The position numbers were made by a program, and so were the translations under genes. Positions 7,594-14,989 of a stretch of DNA of 25,737 bases are shown piece after piece (position 1 is the first letter of the stretch; the number at the start of each line of letters is the position of its first letter). The notes beneath the pieces are model-generated. The model was not told where the DNA came from, searched no databases, and worked only from the letters and a program-made list of their open reading frames with translations. Source of the stretch: a virus; IMG/VR virus record IMGVR_UViG_3300017706_000238, positions 1 through 25,737 of that record. One strand, given 5' to 3'.

Positions 7594-7883
7594 TAGATAT
7601 GTTGGAATCAATGCTTACTGACCGTCTATGGATTTACACTGCATTAGCTGGTTCTGTATTTGGTGCAGCATTCGTTGCATATTTTAAAGGTACACATATT
7701 GGAATATGGAGTTATGGTAAGTTTGACCAAATCCTAGATTATCTAATAGACAGATGGGGATGGACTTGGTTGCAACAACCAGAAGATGCATGGAGGAAAA
7801 AGTATCCACATGTTACAAAGAAGATAGATGAATTAGAGAAAAGAATTAAGAAGTTAGAAAATGGCAACAGTAAAAAGTCTTGA
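7590..7883 (+). CDS. Membrane protein with a C-terminal coiled coil
   Basis: A 97-residue protein. Residues about 12-32 (LWIYTALAGSVFGAAFVAYF) form one membrane span, followed by an aromatic-rich amphipathic segment (DRWGWTWLQQPEDAW) and a Lys/Glu coiled coil at the end. It is coupled to the lipase by ATGA and overlaps the next gene by 23 bases. Similar small proteins occur in T4-like marine phages. A membrane-lesion role at lysis is possible. Confidence 0.6.
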   Translation: MIDMLESMLTDRLWIYTALAGSVFGAAFVAYFKGTHIGIWSYGKFDQILDYLIDRWGWTWLQQPEDAWRKKYPHVTKKIDELEKRIKKLENGNSKKS

Positions 7884-8316
7884 AACAGAAGTAGAACTTC
7901 TGAAAAGAGAAGTGACGGATATGAAACAAATTCATATCCGTTTAGATTCTGCTATCGAAAAAATTGCAGATGTGTCATCTTCATTACATACAATCATGGC
8001 TGTCCACGAAGAAAAACTAATTAGGCAGGAAGAAGCATTGGAAGAAAACGAAAAAGAATTTAGGGAGAGTGTACAAGAATTACATTCTCGTATTACGACT
8101 AATGCTAAAGAAACCTCTCAGCATATGTCAGAGGTAGAACGTAGACTAGTTGATGCTATGAGTCAGCATAGTCAACAGTCAACAGAACAGATTATGAGAC
8201 TGCGAGAAGAAATACAAACCAGAGTAGGTGTACTGGAGAAATGGAGATACCTAATTATAGGTGCTTCCATTGTTGTAGGTTTTGCATTGACAGAGATACT
8301 ACCAATCTTTATGTAA
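7861..8316 (+). CDS. Tail-anchored coiled-coil protein
   Basis: A 151-residue protein. Almost all of residues 1-125 is a charged coiled coil. A single hydrophobic span (YLIIGASIVVGFALTEILPIF) lies at the extreme C-terminus, so it is a tail-anchored membrane protein facing the cytoplasm. It is the last gene before the first sigma70-type promoter and probably the end of the late operon. The reverse topology compared with the protein at 5683 is notable. Function unknown. Confidence 0.6.
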   Translation: MATVKSLETEVELLKREVTDMKQIHIRLDSAIEKIADVSSSLHTIMAVHEEKLIRQEEALEENEKEFRESVQELHSRITTNAKETSQHMSEVERRLVDAMSQHSQQSTEQIMRLREEIQTRVGVLEKWRYLIIGASIVVGFALTEILPIFM

Positions 8317-8321
8317 ATCTA

Positions 8322-8350
8322 TTGACATTGATGGTGAAATCGTGTATATT
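8322..8350 (+). promoter_or_regulatory. Sigma70-type promoter for the primase gene
   Basis: TTGACA at 8322-8327, a 17-base spacer, then TATATT at 8345-8350. Transcription should begin near 8357, which coincides with the ATG at 8358, so the message would have almost no leader. It marks the change from late to replication genes. Confidence 0.75.
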
Positions 8351-8357
8351 ATGACTT

Positions 8358-9386
8358 ATGAATTATATCGACACAAAGTATATATCCCTTATTGGCCCTA
8401 GACTAAGAAACTTCACAAAGAAGAGTGATTTTTTGTGGAATTTTTCTTGTCCGTATTGTGGTGATTCAACAAAGAACCGTAAGAAAGCTAGAGGTTTTGT
8501 TTACAGAACAAAGAATGATTTGTTCTACAAATGTCACAACTGTGCTTTTGGTACAACACTATCTAAATTGATAGAACATGTTGATGCTGGATTATTTAAA
8601 GAATATTCTTTGGAGAGATATAAAGAGGGGCAAACATCAAATGGTAGAGGTGGTAAAGGATCAGGACAATCTGTTCCTAAACCAGACTTTGATTTTACTG
8701 CTCCAAAATTTAAGAAAAAAGTTTCTTTCGCTGGACTAAAATCATTTGCATATATGAATGAAAAACATCCAGCAAAGAATATTTTTCTTCAAAGAAAACT
8801 GCCTGAAGAGTCTTGGAATGATATATATTACTGTCCAAACTTTTTCGAGTTTACGAATAGGTTTATACCTAACAAATTCCCATCATTGGTAGGCGATCAT
8901 CCAAGGATGATTATACCATTCAGAAAAACGAATGGTGAAATATTTGCATATCAAGGACGAGCGTTTGGTGACGAACCACAGAAATACATCACCATCATTC
9001 TGGATGAGAACCATCCGAAGATTTTTGGTCTTAACAGGGTGGACACTTCTAACGATATTCTTGTCGTGGAAGGCCCTCTTGATAGTTTATTTCTTAACAA
9101 TTGTATTGCGGTTGCTCAAAGTGATTTGCGTGTACCTAATTACAAAGATAAAGCAATACTTGTTCCAGATAACGAACCAAGGAATAAGGAAGTTTGCAAA
9201 CAAATAGAAAGGTGCATAAACGATGGATATCGTGTTTGTTTATGGCCATCTTCACTAGAAGAAAAAGATGTTAACGATATGATTTTGGGTGGTATGACAT
9301 TTCTAGAGATTACAGAATGTATACATAGTAACACCCATCACGGATTAGAAGCATTAACCGTTTTCAACTCGTGGAAGCGGACATAG
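8358..9386 (+). CDS. 61: DNA primase, T4 gp61-like
   Basis: A 342-residue primase. The N-terminal zinc ribbon uses C31, C34, C59 and C62 and starts with MNYIDTKYI, the usual opening of gp61 in T4-like marine phages. A TOPRIM catalytic core follows: VVEGPLDS (E238), VPDNEPRN (near 268-276) and KDVNDM (near 303-308). It makes RNA primers for lagging-strand synthesis with the gp41 helicase. There is no Shine-Dalgarno sequence before the ATG and the promoter lies immediately upstream, so leaderless translation is likely. Identification is strong. Confidence 0.9.
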   Translation: MNYIDTKYISLIGPRLRNFTKKSDFLWNFSCPYCGDSTKNRKKARGFVYRTKNDLFYKCHNCAFGTTLSKLIEHVDAGLFKEYSLERYKEGQTSNGRGGKGSGQSVPKPDFDFTAPKFKKKVSFAGLKSFAYMNEKHPAKNIFLQRKLPEESWNDIYYCPNFFEFTNRFIPNKFPSLVGDHPRMIIPFRKTNGEIFAYQGRAFGDEPQKYITIILDENHPKIFGLNRVDTSNDILVVEGPLDSLFLNNCIAVAQSDLRVPNYKDKAILVPDNEPRNKEVCKQIERCINDGYRVCLWPSSLEEKDVNDMILGGMTFLEITECIHSNTHHGLEALTVFNSWKRT

Positions 9387-9406
9387 AAACATTAGGAGAA
9401 TTATAA

Positions 9407-11218
9407 ATGGCCCTTGAGAACGTAGTAACATTCCCAAGTGCTGAGGAAACTGGTCTTGACCACCTTGGCATTACTATAGACAAAAACAGAGACAAAGATT
9501 TATCAGAACAAGCATACAAACTACTCAAGGACTATTATTGTAAATCAGACGAAGATTCACCACAACAGGCATATGCTCGTGCTGCTGTTGCATACTGTGA
9601 TGGAGACTTAGGACTCGCACAAAGAATCTATGATTACGTTTCAAAAGGTTGGTTTATGTTTGCTTCACCAGTGTTGTCAAATGCACCAAGGACAGGACAA
9701 AAAGCAAGAGCATTACCAATTTCTTGTTTTCTAACTTATGTACCAGATTCGCTAGAAGGACTAATCGACCATTCAGCTGAGTTACGTTGGTTGTCAGTTA
9801 AAGGTGGTGGTGTCGGTGGACATTGGAGTGACATTCGTGCAATCTCTAATAAAGCGCCTGGCCCAATGCCGTTTCTACATACAGTAGATGCAGACATGAC
9901 AGCCTATCGTCAGGGTAAGACAAGGAAAGGTTCTTATGCAGCTTACATGGATGTATCACATCCAGACATCATAGAATTCTTAAACATGAGAGTTCCCACT
10001 GGTGATGTAAACCGTAAGAACCTTAACTTGCACCATGCGATTAATATTACTGATTCTTTTATGAGAGCAGTAGAACGTGGAGAAATGTGGGATTTGATTG
10101 ATCCCAATGACCACGATGTTCGTGAGACAATGCCTGCAAGAACACTATGGCAACAAATTCTAGAAGTGAGATATCGTACAGGTGAACCATATCTAAACTT
10201 TATTGATACTGCAAACGCAGCACTTCCTCATACTATGAAAGCTAAAGGTTTGAAAATTAATGGTTCAAATCTCTGCAATGAAATTCACCTACCCACATCT
10301 GAAGATAGAACTGCTGTATGTTGTTTGTCTTCAGTAAACTTGGAGAAGTATGATGAGTGGAATAATTCAAATCTCATTCGTGATCTTATTCGCTTTCTTG
10401 ACAATGTTCTACAGTTTTTCATTGACAATGCAGGCGATGAAATTCAGCGTGCTCGCTACTCAGCAACACAAGAACGTAGTCTTGGACTAGGTGCTATGGG
10501 TTGGCATTCTCTTTTACACCAGAAGAGAATTCCTTTTGAGTCAGTAGAAGCAAGAGAACTAAACAGAGAAGTATTTAAATATATTAAAGATGAAGCATCA
10601 AAGGAATCTACCACTATGGGTTCAGAAAGGGGTGAGGCTCCTGATATGATGGGTACTGGTAGACGTAATGCTCATCTACTTGCAATTGCTCCTAATGCAA
10701 ACTCTAGTATTATTGTTGGAACATCACCATCTATTGAACCAATGAAAGCGAATGCATATACACACCGTACTCGTGCTGGTTCTCATTTGGTGAAGAATAA
10801 ATACCTAGAACAAGAATTAAAGAAAGTAAAGAAGAACACACAAGATGTTTGGTCAGATATTATTACTAATGGGGGAAGCGTCCAACATCTCGACTTCCTC
10901 TCGCAAAAAATCAAAGATGTTTTCAAAACAGCGATTGAGTTGGATCAACTTGTTCTCGTGGAACAAGGTGCAGACAGACAAGAATATCTCTGTCAAGGAC
11001 AATCACTAAACTTATTCTTCCCAGCTGGGGCAGATAAAAGAGACTTACATAAGGCACACTTTGCTGCGTGGAAGTTAGGTACGAAGGGTCTGTACTATCT
11101 AAGAACAGAGACTTCACAACGTGCAGAGAATGTTGCTGAGAAAGTAACAAGAGATGCACTAAAGGATTTTGAAACACAAACTATGACACAAGATGAATGT
11201 GTCGCATGTCAGGGGTAA
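9407..11218 (+). CDS. nrdA: Ribonucleotide reductase class I large subunit, short form
   Basis: A 603-residue alpha subunit that reduces ribonucleoside diphosphates to deoxy forms. The active site is complete: C107 and C305 or C306 (disulfide pair), N288-L-C290-N-E292 (radical thiol and partners), Y563-Y564 (radical path), and a C-terminal C598-V-A-C601 tail that would be re-reduced by glutaredoxin. It is much shorter than the E. coli enzyme (about 760) and appears to lack the N-terminal ATP cone, so overall-activity inhibition by dATP is probably absent. It is followed at once by the Grx-NrdB fusion gene. Confidence 0.93.
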   Translation: MALENVVTFPSAEETGLDHLGITIDKNRDKDLSEQAYKLLKDYYCKSDEDSPQQAYARAAVAYCDGDLGLAQRIYDYVSKGWFMFASPVLSNAPRTGQKARALPISCFLTYVPDSLEGLIDHSAELRWLSVKGGGVGGHWSDIRAISNKAPGPMPFLHTVDADMTAYRQGKTRKGSYAAYMDVSHPDIIEFLNMRVPTGDVNRKNLNLHHAINITDSFMRAVERGEMWDLIDPNDHDVRETMPARTLWQQILEVRYRTGEPYLNFIDTANAALPHTMKAKGLKINGSNLCNEIHLPTSEDRTAVCCLSSVNLEKYDEWNNSNLIRDLIRFLDNVLQFFIDNAGDEIQRARYSATQERSLGLGAMGWHSLLHQKRIPFESVEARELNREVFKYIKDEASKESTTMGSERGEAPDMMGTGRRNAHLLAIAPNANSSIIVGTSPSIEPMKANAYTHRTRAGSHLVKNKYLEQELKKVKKNTQDVWSDIITNGGSVQHLDFLSQKIKDVFKTAIELDQLVLVEQGADRQEYLCQGQSLNLFFPAGADKRDLHKAHFAAWKLGTKGLYYLRTETSQRAENVAEKVTRDALKDFETQTMTQDECVACQG

Positions 11219-11221
11219 GAA

Positions 11222-12427
11222 ATGAAGGTAGAAATTTACAGTAAATCAAATTGTCCATTTTGTGAGAAGGCCAAACATTGGTTTGATTCACATGGTTACG
11301 AGTATACAGAGAGTAGATTAGATGATGAAGAGCAGAGACTTGCGTTTTATCAGAGAGTTCCTAATGCTCGTTCTGTTCCACAAATCTTTATTGATGATAA
11401 GTTGATTGGAACATACGATCAGTTTATTGCAATTGCCGACCAGTTCGTAAAGAAAAAGGGTGGTGGACTAATGGTGTTCTCTGAAACATACAAACCATTC
11501 CATTATCCTTGGGCAGTTGAAATCACAACAAGACATGAGAAAGTTCACTGGATTGAAGACGAACTTGATTTATCAGAAGATGTTGCAGATTGGAAGTCTG
11601 GCAAAGTCAGTGAGATTGAAAAAGAATATATCACTAACATCCTAAGACTATTCACACAATCTGATGTTGCAGTAGGACAAAACTATTATGACCAACTTAT
11701 TCCTAAATTTAAGAATAACGAAGTACGAAATATGCTTGGTTCGTTTGCGAATAGAGAAGCTATTCACCAACGTGCATATGCACTTCTTAATGAGACACTT
11801 GGGTTATCTGATGCCGAATATCATGCCTTCTTAGAATACACAGAGATGGCAGATAAGATTGAGTTTATGATGGACAGTGATCCAAATACAGTTCGTGGAC
11901 TTGCATTTGCAATGGCTAAGTCTGTGATGAACGAAGGTATTGCCTTGTTTGCATCATTTGTAATGTTGTTGAACTTTCAGCGTTACGGTAAGATGAAGGG
12001 TATGGGTAAAGTTGTTGAGTGGAGTATTCGTGATGAATCAATCCACGTTGAAGGAATTGCAAAACTCTTCAAGGCATATTGTGCAGAACATCCTCGTATT
12101 ATTGACGATGAATTTAAAGCAACTATATATGAGATGGCAAGACAGTCTGTAAAACTAGAAGATAACTTTGTTGACCTTGCATACAAACTTGGTGAGGTTG
12201 AAGGACTAGAACAGTCTGAAGTAAAACAATATATAAGATATATAACAGACAGACGATTAATCCAACTTGGACTAAAAGGAAACTATAAAGTAAAAGAGAA
12301 TCCTTTACAGTGGTTGGAGTGGGTATTGAATGGAGCAGACCATACTAACTTCTTTGAGAATAGAGTAACCGAATATGAGGTTGCTGGACTTAATGGTAAG
12401 TGGGATGACGTTTACGAGGCAGCTTAA
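11222..12427 (+). CDS. nrdB: Glutaredoxin-NrdB fusion, ribonucleotide reductase small subunit
   Basis: A 401-residue two-domain protein. Residues 1 to about 76 are a glutaredoxin with C11-P-F-C14 and SVP53. A KKKGGG linker leads to a class I beta subunit (from about residue 84). Metal ligands D148, E179, H182, E238, E272 and H275 and radical Tyr186 have exactly the spacings of E. coli D84, E115, H118, E204, E238, H241 and Y122. The fused glutaredoxin probably delivers electrons to the NrdA tail CVAC. It lies 3 bases after nrdA. Grx-NrdB fusions are known in a few bacteria. Start ATG 11222 is clear. An internal ATG at 11470 could give NrdB alone. Confidence 0.93.
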   Translation: MKVEIYSKSNCPFCEKAKHWFDSHGYEYTESRLDDEEQRLAFYQRVPNARSVPQIFIDDKLIGTYDQFIAIADQFVKKKGGGLMVFSETYKPFHYPWAVEITTRHEKVHWIEDELDLSEDVADWKSGKVSEIEKEYITNILRLFTQSDVAVGQNYYDQLIPKFKNNEVRNMLGSFANREAIHQRAYALLNETLGLSDAEYHAFLEYTEMADKIEFMMDSDPNTVRGLAFAMAKSVMNEGIALFASFVMLLNFQRYGKMKGMGKVVEWSIRDESIHVEGIAKLFKAYCAEHPRIIDDEFKATIYEMARQSVKLEDNFVDLAYKLGEVEGLEQSEVKQYIRYITDRRLIQLGLKGNYKVKENPLQWLEWVLNGADHTNFFENRVTEYEVAGLNGKWDDVYEAA

Positions 12428-12435
12428 TAACTAAT

Positions 12436-12600
12436 ATGAGTAAAAAAGAAATACTATGTGAAGAGTGTGAAGCTGTATTCAGAATTCAGCATAGCATGGA
12501 AGAGCGGTATTATCAACCAACCTTTTGTCCATTTTGTGGCGAGGAACTAAATAGTGATAACGAAGATGAACTATATGATCCAGCAGATGATGATTATTAA
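12436..12600 (+). CDS. Small zinc-ribbon protein (54 residues)
   Basis: ATG 12436 to TAA 12598-12600, overlapping the next ATG (TAATG). The product has two CxxC knuckles, CEEC (residues 8-11) and CPFC (residues 31-34), and an acidic, Tyr-containing tail. This is a single zinc ribbon that could bind nucleic acid or act as a transcription or protein adaptor. It lies between nrdB and a nuclease. No specific family is recognised. Confidence 0.65.
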   Translation: MSKKEILCEECEAVFRIQHSMEERYYQPTFCPFCGEELNSDNEDELYDPADDDY

Positions 12601-12941
12601 TGAAAACACAAAGTGCGAAAGCAAAAGGTAGGCGCCTGCAACAGTGGGTGCGAGATCAACTGATAGAAAAACTGGAAGTACATCCAGAAGATATCGAGTC
12701 TAGGAGTATGGGCGCTGGTGGGGAAGACCTCATCATGGCTCGTGCTGCTAGACAAAAATTCCCCTATTCAATAGAATGTAAGAATGTAGAAAAACTAAAT
12801 GTTTGGGAAGCGTATTCTCAAGCACAAGAGAACAGTGGCAACTACGAACCTATTGTTGTTATGAAAAAGAACGGTAAGAAACCACTTGTTGTACTTGATG
12901 CAGAGTTCTTTGTTAAACTGCATGATGCAGATATAGACTAA
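12600..12941 (+). CDS. PDDEXK-type nuclease, resolvase-like
   Basis: A 113-residue protein with a compact restriction-endonuclease fold pattern: an N-terminal basic helix (KAKGRRLQQWVRD), GAGGEDLIM (acidic metal ligand), then SIECKN (the E-x-K motif) and a following helix (WEAYSQA). Small proteins of this pattern in phages act on branched or nicked DNA. It ends the nrd operon and a strong terminator follows. The nuclease fold is likely, the substrate is unknown. Confidence 0.7.
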   Translation: MKTQSAKAKGRRLQQWVRDQLIEKLEVHPEDIESRSMGAGGEDLIMARAARQKFPYSIECKNVEKLNVWEAYSQAQENSGNYEPIVVMKKNGKKPLVVLDAEFFVKLHDADID

Positions 12942-12966
12942 CGGTTATGCAAAAATAACACTGGTT

Positions 12967-12994
12967 AAAAGGACAACAAAACTGTCCTTTTGTT
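12967..12994 (+). terminator. Rho-independent terminator
   Basis: AAAAGGACA (12967-12975) pairs perfectly with TGTCCTTTT (12983-12991) over 9 bp around a 7-base loop, followed by U-rich sequence. It closes the primase-nrd-nuclease operon. The last bases of the U-tract touch the start of the TATAAATA element. Confidence 0.8.
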
Positions 12995-13001
12995 ATAAAT
13001 A
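12994..13001 (+). promoter_or_regulatory. Perfect T4-type late promoter
   Basis: TATAAATA at 12994-13001 is an exact match to the T4 late promoter consensus read by gp55/gp33 with the sliding clamp. It immediately follows a terminator and lies 30 bases before the 19-codon gene at 13032, so it is well placed to drive that gene and the operon after it. Confidence 0.75.
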
Positions 13002-13031
13002 AAACTGAATCAACCCCCAAGGAGAAATTCG

Positions 13032-13091
13032 ATGTGGCCTTACACAGATGAGGAATGGGAAGCTTTGAGCGAACCAACTAATAAAAAATAG
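13032..13091 (+). CDS. 19-residue microprotein
   Basis: ATG 13032 to TAG 13089-13091 encodes MWPYTDEEWEALSEPTNKK. Upstream are a strong AAGGAG (13019-13024) and a perfect late promoter. Directly downstream, overlapping the stop codon, is a terminator hairpin. The peptide is acidic with two Trp and a short amphipathic helix. The dedicated promoter, ribosome binding site and terminator argue that this is a real, highly expressed gene. The function is unknown. I cannot rule out a leader peptide for the downstream genes. Confidence 0.65.
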   Translation: MWPYTDEEWEALSEPTNKK

Positions 13092-13111
13092 GGATGCAGT
13101 GCATCCCTTTT
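13090..13111 (+). terminator. Terminator or attenuator hairpin
   Basis: AGGGATGC (13090-13097) pairs with GCATCCCT (13101-13108) around an AGT loop and is followed by TTT and further U-rich sequence. It overlaps the stop codon of the 19-codon gene. Because no separate promoter is obvious for the next genes, it may be leaky. Confidence 0.65.
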
Positions 13112-13135
13112 ATCGTTTTATAGGAAAGAAAGAAA

Positions 13136-13291
13136 ATGACAAAATGGATAGCAAAATTGTTCAATAATAAGAACAGGCATTCGGATATTGTACGTTTTAT
13201 TCGTACAGAATATTTTGAGGATGTAAAACATTTAACAGATGATGACGTAATTTTATATTATAATATCACACACAAGAGGAGAAAAAACTAA
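13136..13291 (+). CDS. Small basic protein (51 residues)
   Basis: ATG 13136 follows an AGGAAAG-type ribosome binding site and TAA 13289-13291 overlaps the next ATG (TAATG). The product begins MTKWIAKLFNNKNRHSD and ends with a basic tail (THKRRKN), with a Tyr/Asp-rich middle. There is no known motif. It is the first gene of a three-gene unit that ends with a DUF1127-like protein. Confidence 0.6.
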   Translation: MTKWIAKLFNNKNRHSDIVRFIRTEYFEDVKHLTDDDVILYYNITHKRRKN

Positions 13292-13530
13292 TGACAATTG
13301 GATTAGTATTAAGACACACATATCAAGAAACTTGTGAGATATGTGAAAGTATTGCGAAGTTTTTCGCAAAATTAGGTTCTAGGTTTAATAACTTTTTTAC
13401 CAGAGTAGGATATGCAAGAGCAGCTGCCGAACTTTCAAGACAAGGATACTATAAAGAAGCAAAGAAACTTATGATAGAGTCTGAAGAAATAAAAGCAGAC
13501 ACAAATAAAAATTTGAAAGGATGGGTGTAA
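13291..13530 (+). CDS. Small helical protein, weakly DUF1127-like
   Basis: A 79-residue mostly helical protein. Its C-terminal half (ARAAAELSRQGYYKEAKKLM) resembles the helical segment of alphaproteobacterial YjiS/DUF1127-type proteins, although the match is weaker than for the next gene. The N-terminus has two Cys (CEIC). It is coupled to both neighbours by one-base overlaps. It may be a partner or divergent paralogue of the next gene. Confidence 0.55.
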   Translation: MTIGLVLRHTYQETCEICESIAKFFAKLGSRFNNFFTRVGYARAAAELSRQGYYKEAKKLMIESEEIKADTNKNLKGWV

Positions 13531-13739
13531 TGACTACACTAACAGCGACATACTGTGCATTTTGCGATGCAGTAGTAGACTTATATAAAAATGTAAAACG
13601 TGTTATGACACCAAAGATGGATTGGAAATGTTATAGAGAACTTTCACAGATGACTGATAGAGAACTCAATGACATGGGTATATCTAGAAGTGAAATTAAA
13701 GCTATTTCTATGGGAACATATAAACCACATGGAAGATAA
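13530..13739 (+). CDS. DUF1127 (YjiS-like) small protein
   Basis: ATG 13530 overlaps the upstream stop (TAATG) and is preferred to an in-frame ATG 9 bases earlier. Residues 31-60 (the segment YRELSQMTDRELNDMGISRS) match the DUF1127 consensus closely. This family is small, Arg-rich and abundant in alphaproteobacteria. Members there have been linked to RNA binding, RNA turnover and adaptation. The N-terminal 30 residues carry two Cys. Under late control, it may modulate host or phage RNA. The domain call is good, the role is inference. Confidence 0.7.
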   Translation: MTTLTATYCAFCDAVVDLYKNVKRVMTPKMDWKCYRELSQMTDRELNDMGISRSEIKAISMGTYKPHGR

Positions 13740-13821
13740 AGTGATTCGCTTAAAATCTAAAATAGTGCGTTCAACTACTAAAAATCAATAAAAAAAATAA
13801 CTTTTTTTCAATTTTTTTTAT
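13740..13821 (+). other. AT-rich intergenic stretch with a GTGATTCGCT repeat copy
   Basis: This non-coding stretch begins with GTGATTCGCT (13741-13750) just after a stop codon. The same 10-mer forms the ribosome-binding region of the gene at 15049. The rest is A/T runs leading into a terminator. I see no gene in it. It could be the remnant of a deleted leader or gene. Confidence 0.4.
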
Positions 13822-13850
13822 AAGTCCTTGATTCTCAAGGGCTTTTTTTT
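13822..13850 (+). terminator. Rho-independent terminator (cassette copy 1)
   Basis: AAGTCCTTGA (13822-13831) pairs with TCAAGGGCTT (13835-13844) around a TTC loop, and a run of eight T follows. It is nearly the same as the terminator at 20201. It separates the DUF1127 operon from the early genes. Confidence 0.85.
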
Positions 13851-13871
13851 AGCTTTATTTTTAAAAAGTGC

Positions 13872-13900
13872 TTGACTTGTTATGATAACAATGGTACATT
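13872..13900 (+). promoter_or_regulatory. Sigma70-type promoter with TTGTT-N5-AACAA operator (copy 1)
   Basis: TTGACT (13872-13877), a 17-base spacer, then TACATT (13895-13900), with an overlapping TATATA. The spacer contains the 15-base perfect palindrome TTGTTATGATAACAA (13877-13891). It drives the run of small genes from 13932. Confidence 0.7.
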
Positions 13901-13931
13901 ATATATGTAATCAGAGAGAAAGGTATTACAA

Positions 13932-14165
13932 ATGTCAAACCAAGTAGATTTTATCAGTGCTCATAACGGTGGTATTCAGTGTTGTTCAGATACTGGACTT
14001 ATCGGATGGTCTAACACTGCCGAAGGTATCGCATATATCTTGAAAACTAAAGGTATTGCAGAAACAGTAATGGGAAGTTCTTCAATGGATTTTGCAGACG
14101 AAGAAGGATTTGCAACACACGATGGTGCGAAAATACTTTGGGCACAAGCATTGGAGTTAGTGTAA
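13932..14165 (+). CDS. Small early protein, unknown
   Basis: A 77-residue acidic protein with no known motif and two adjacent Cys (QCCSD). The Gly/Ala-rich N-terminal half and helical C-terminal end suggest a compact fold. The leader carries AGAGAGAAAGG at 13913-13923, an extended ribosome binding site that is complementary over 11 bases to the loop of the putative small RNA at 20131. It is coupled to the next gene by TAATG. Likely expressed early. Confidence 0.6.
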   Translation: MSNQVDFISAHNGGIQCCSDTGLIGWSNTAEGIAYILKTKGIAETVMGSSSMDFADEEGFATHDGAKILWAQALELV

Positions 14166-14374
14166 TGGCATATTTTTACGAAGATTGGAAAGACAAAAAA
14201 TTGACTGTCGAAGATAATGAAGGACAGTTCATTATGAATTTTGCTGAAGCTGAAAATCAAATGATTTCAAACATTGAAAAAGTGATTGAAGAAGGTAAGA
14301 CAGTTGAATATCTTGAACACCTCAAAGAGTGTTTGCAAAAAGGTAAAGTTCAACTCAAGTGGAATATTAGTTAG
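14165..14374 (+). CDS. Small early protein, unknown
   Basis: ATG 14165 overlaps the upstream stop and gives 69 residues. A more upstream TTG is less likely. The product is acidic and helical (NQMISNIEKVIEEGKTVEYL), with no membrane segment and no motif I recognise. It belongs to a run of short co-transcribed early genes that may take over host functions. Confidence 0.55.
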   Translation: MAYFYEDWKDKKLTVEDNEGQFIMNFAEAENQMISNIEKVIEEGKTVEYLEHLKECLQKGKVQLKWNIS

Positions 14375-14383
14375 GAGTTAATT

Positions 14384-14641
14384 ATGAGTGTAGAAAAAAT
14401 TGTTTCAGAGATGATTGATTTCGTTGCGTATGTTGAAAGTTTCTATGGTGATGTGCCTGATGCGATTTATCCAATGGGTGCTACTCCAAAGATGATTCTT
14501 GAGGCGACTCAACAATACATCTCTAAGGGTGAGATTGAGTTCTGTGGAGATAGTCTTGACAGAGAAAAAGTTCGTGATATAATGATTGAACAGTTTGGTT
14601 TAATATTCCCCCAAGGTGGAATCAAATTAGGAGAAGTATAA
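14384..14641 (+). CDS. Small early protein, unknown
   Basis: An 85-residue soluble protein with an AGGAG ribosome binding site and a TAATG overlap with the next gene. It has a helical N-terminus, a Pro-containing middle (DAIYPMGATPKM) and a single Cys. I do not recognise the family. Confidence 0.55.
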   Translation: MSVEKIVSEMIDFVAYVESFYGDVPDAIYPMGATPKMILEATQQYISKGEIEFCGDSLDREKVRDIMIEQFGLIFPQGGIKLGEV

Positions 14642-14982
14642 TGGGATTGTTAGTAAGTGTTTATAAAGATGCATCATCACAGTATGATTGCACAAATGGT
14701 GGTGTTTCATCTAGGAACATCAAAGGACTTTGTTTAACAAACGTGAGTGGGCCTTTCGATCCATGTGATGATTATCCTGCCGCTCAGTTAGTAAAACAGA
14801 CTTTTCATTTTGGTTCTTCTGTGAAAATTATTCCAGAGGAAGCAGAAGGTAAACAGACTATGATGGGTGGTAACTATGCTGCAACATCTGATAGTAGGTT
14901 CAGTGAAAAGATTGAACAAATGCTTGGACACAACTTTTATGGTGCTATTCCTATTCACGACAGAATTGAAAGAAATTATTAA
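14641..14982 (+). CDS. Conserved phage early protein, unknown function
   Basis: A 113-residue protein beginning MGLLVSVYKDASSQYDCTNGG and ending with a YGAIPIHDRIE segment. This pattern recurs in hypothetical proteins of many unrelated tailed phages, which suggests a general early role. The Gly/Ser/Asn-rich, loop-heavy sequence includes three Cys near the N-terminus. No catalytic motif is apparent. It ends the first early operon, 8 bases before the next promoter. Confidence 0.65.
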   Translation: MGLLVSVYKDASSQYDCTNGGVSSRNIKGLCLTNVSGPFDPCDDYPAAQLVKQTFHFGSSVKIIPEEAEGKQTMMGGNYAATSDSRFSEKIEQMLGHNFYGAIPIHDRIERNY

Positions 14983-14989
14983 AAAACTC

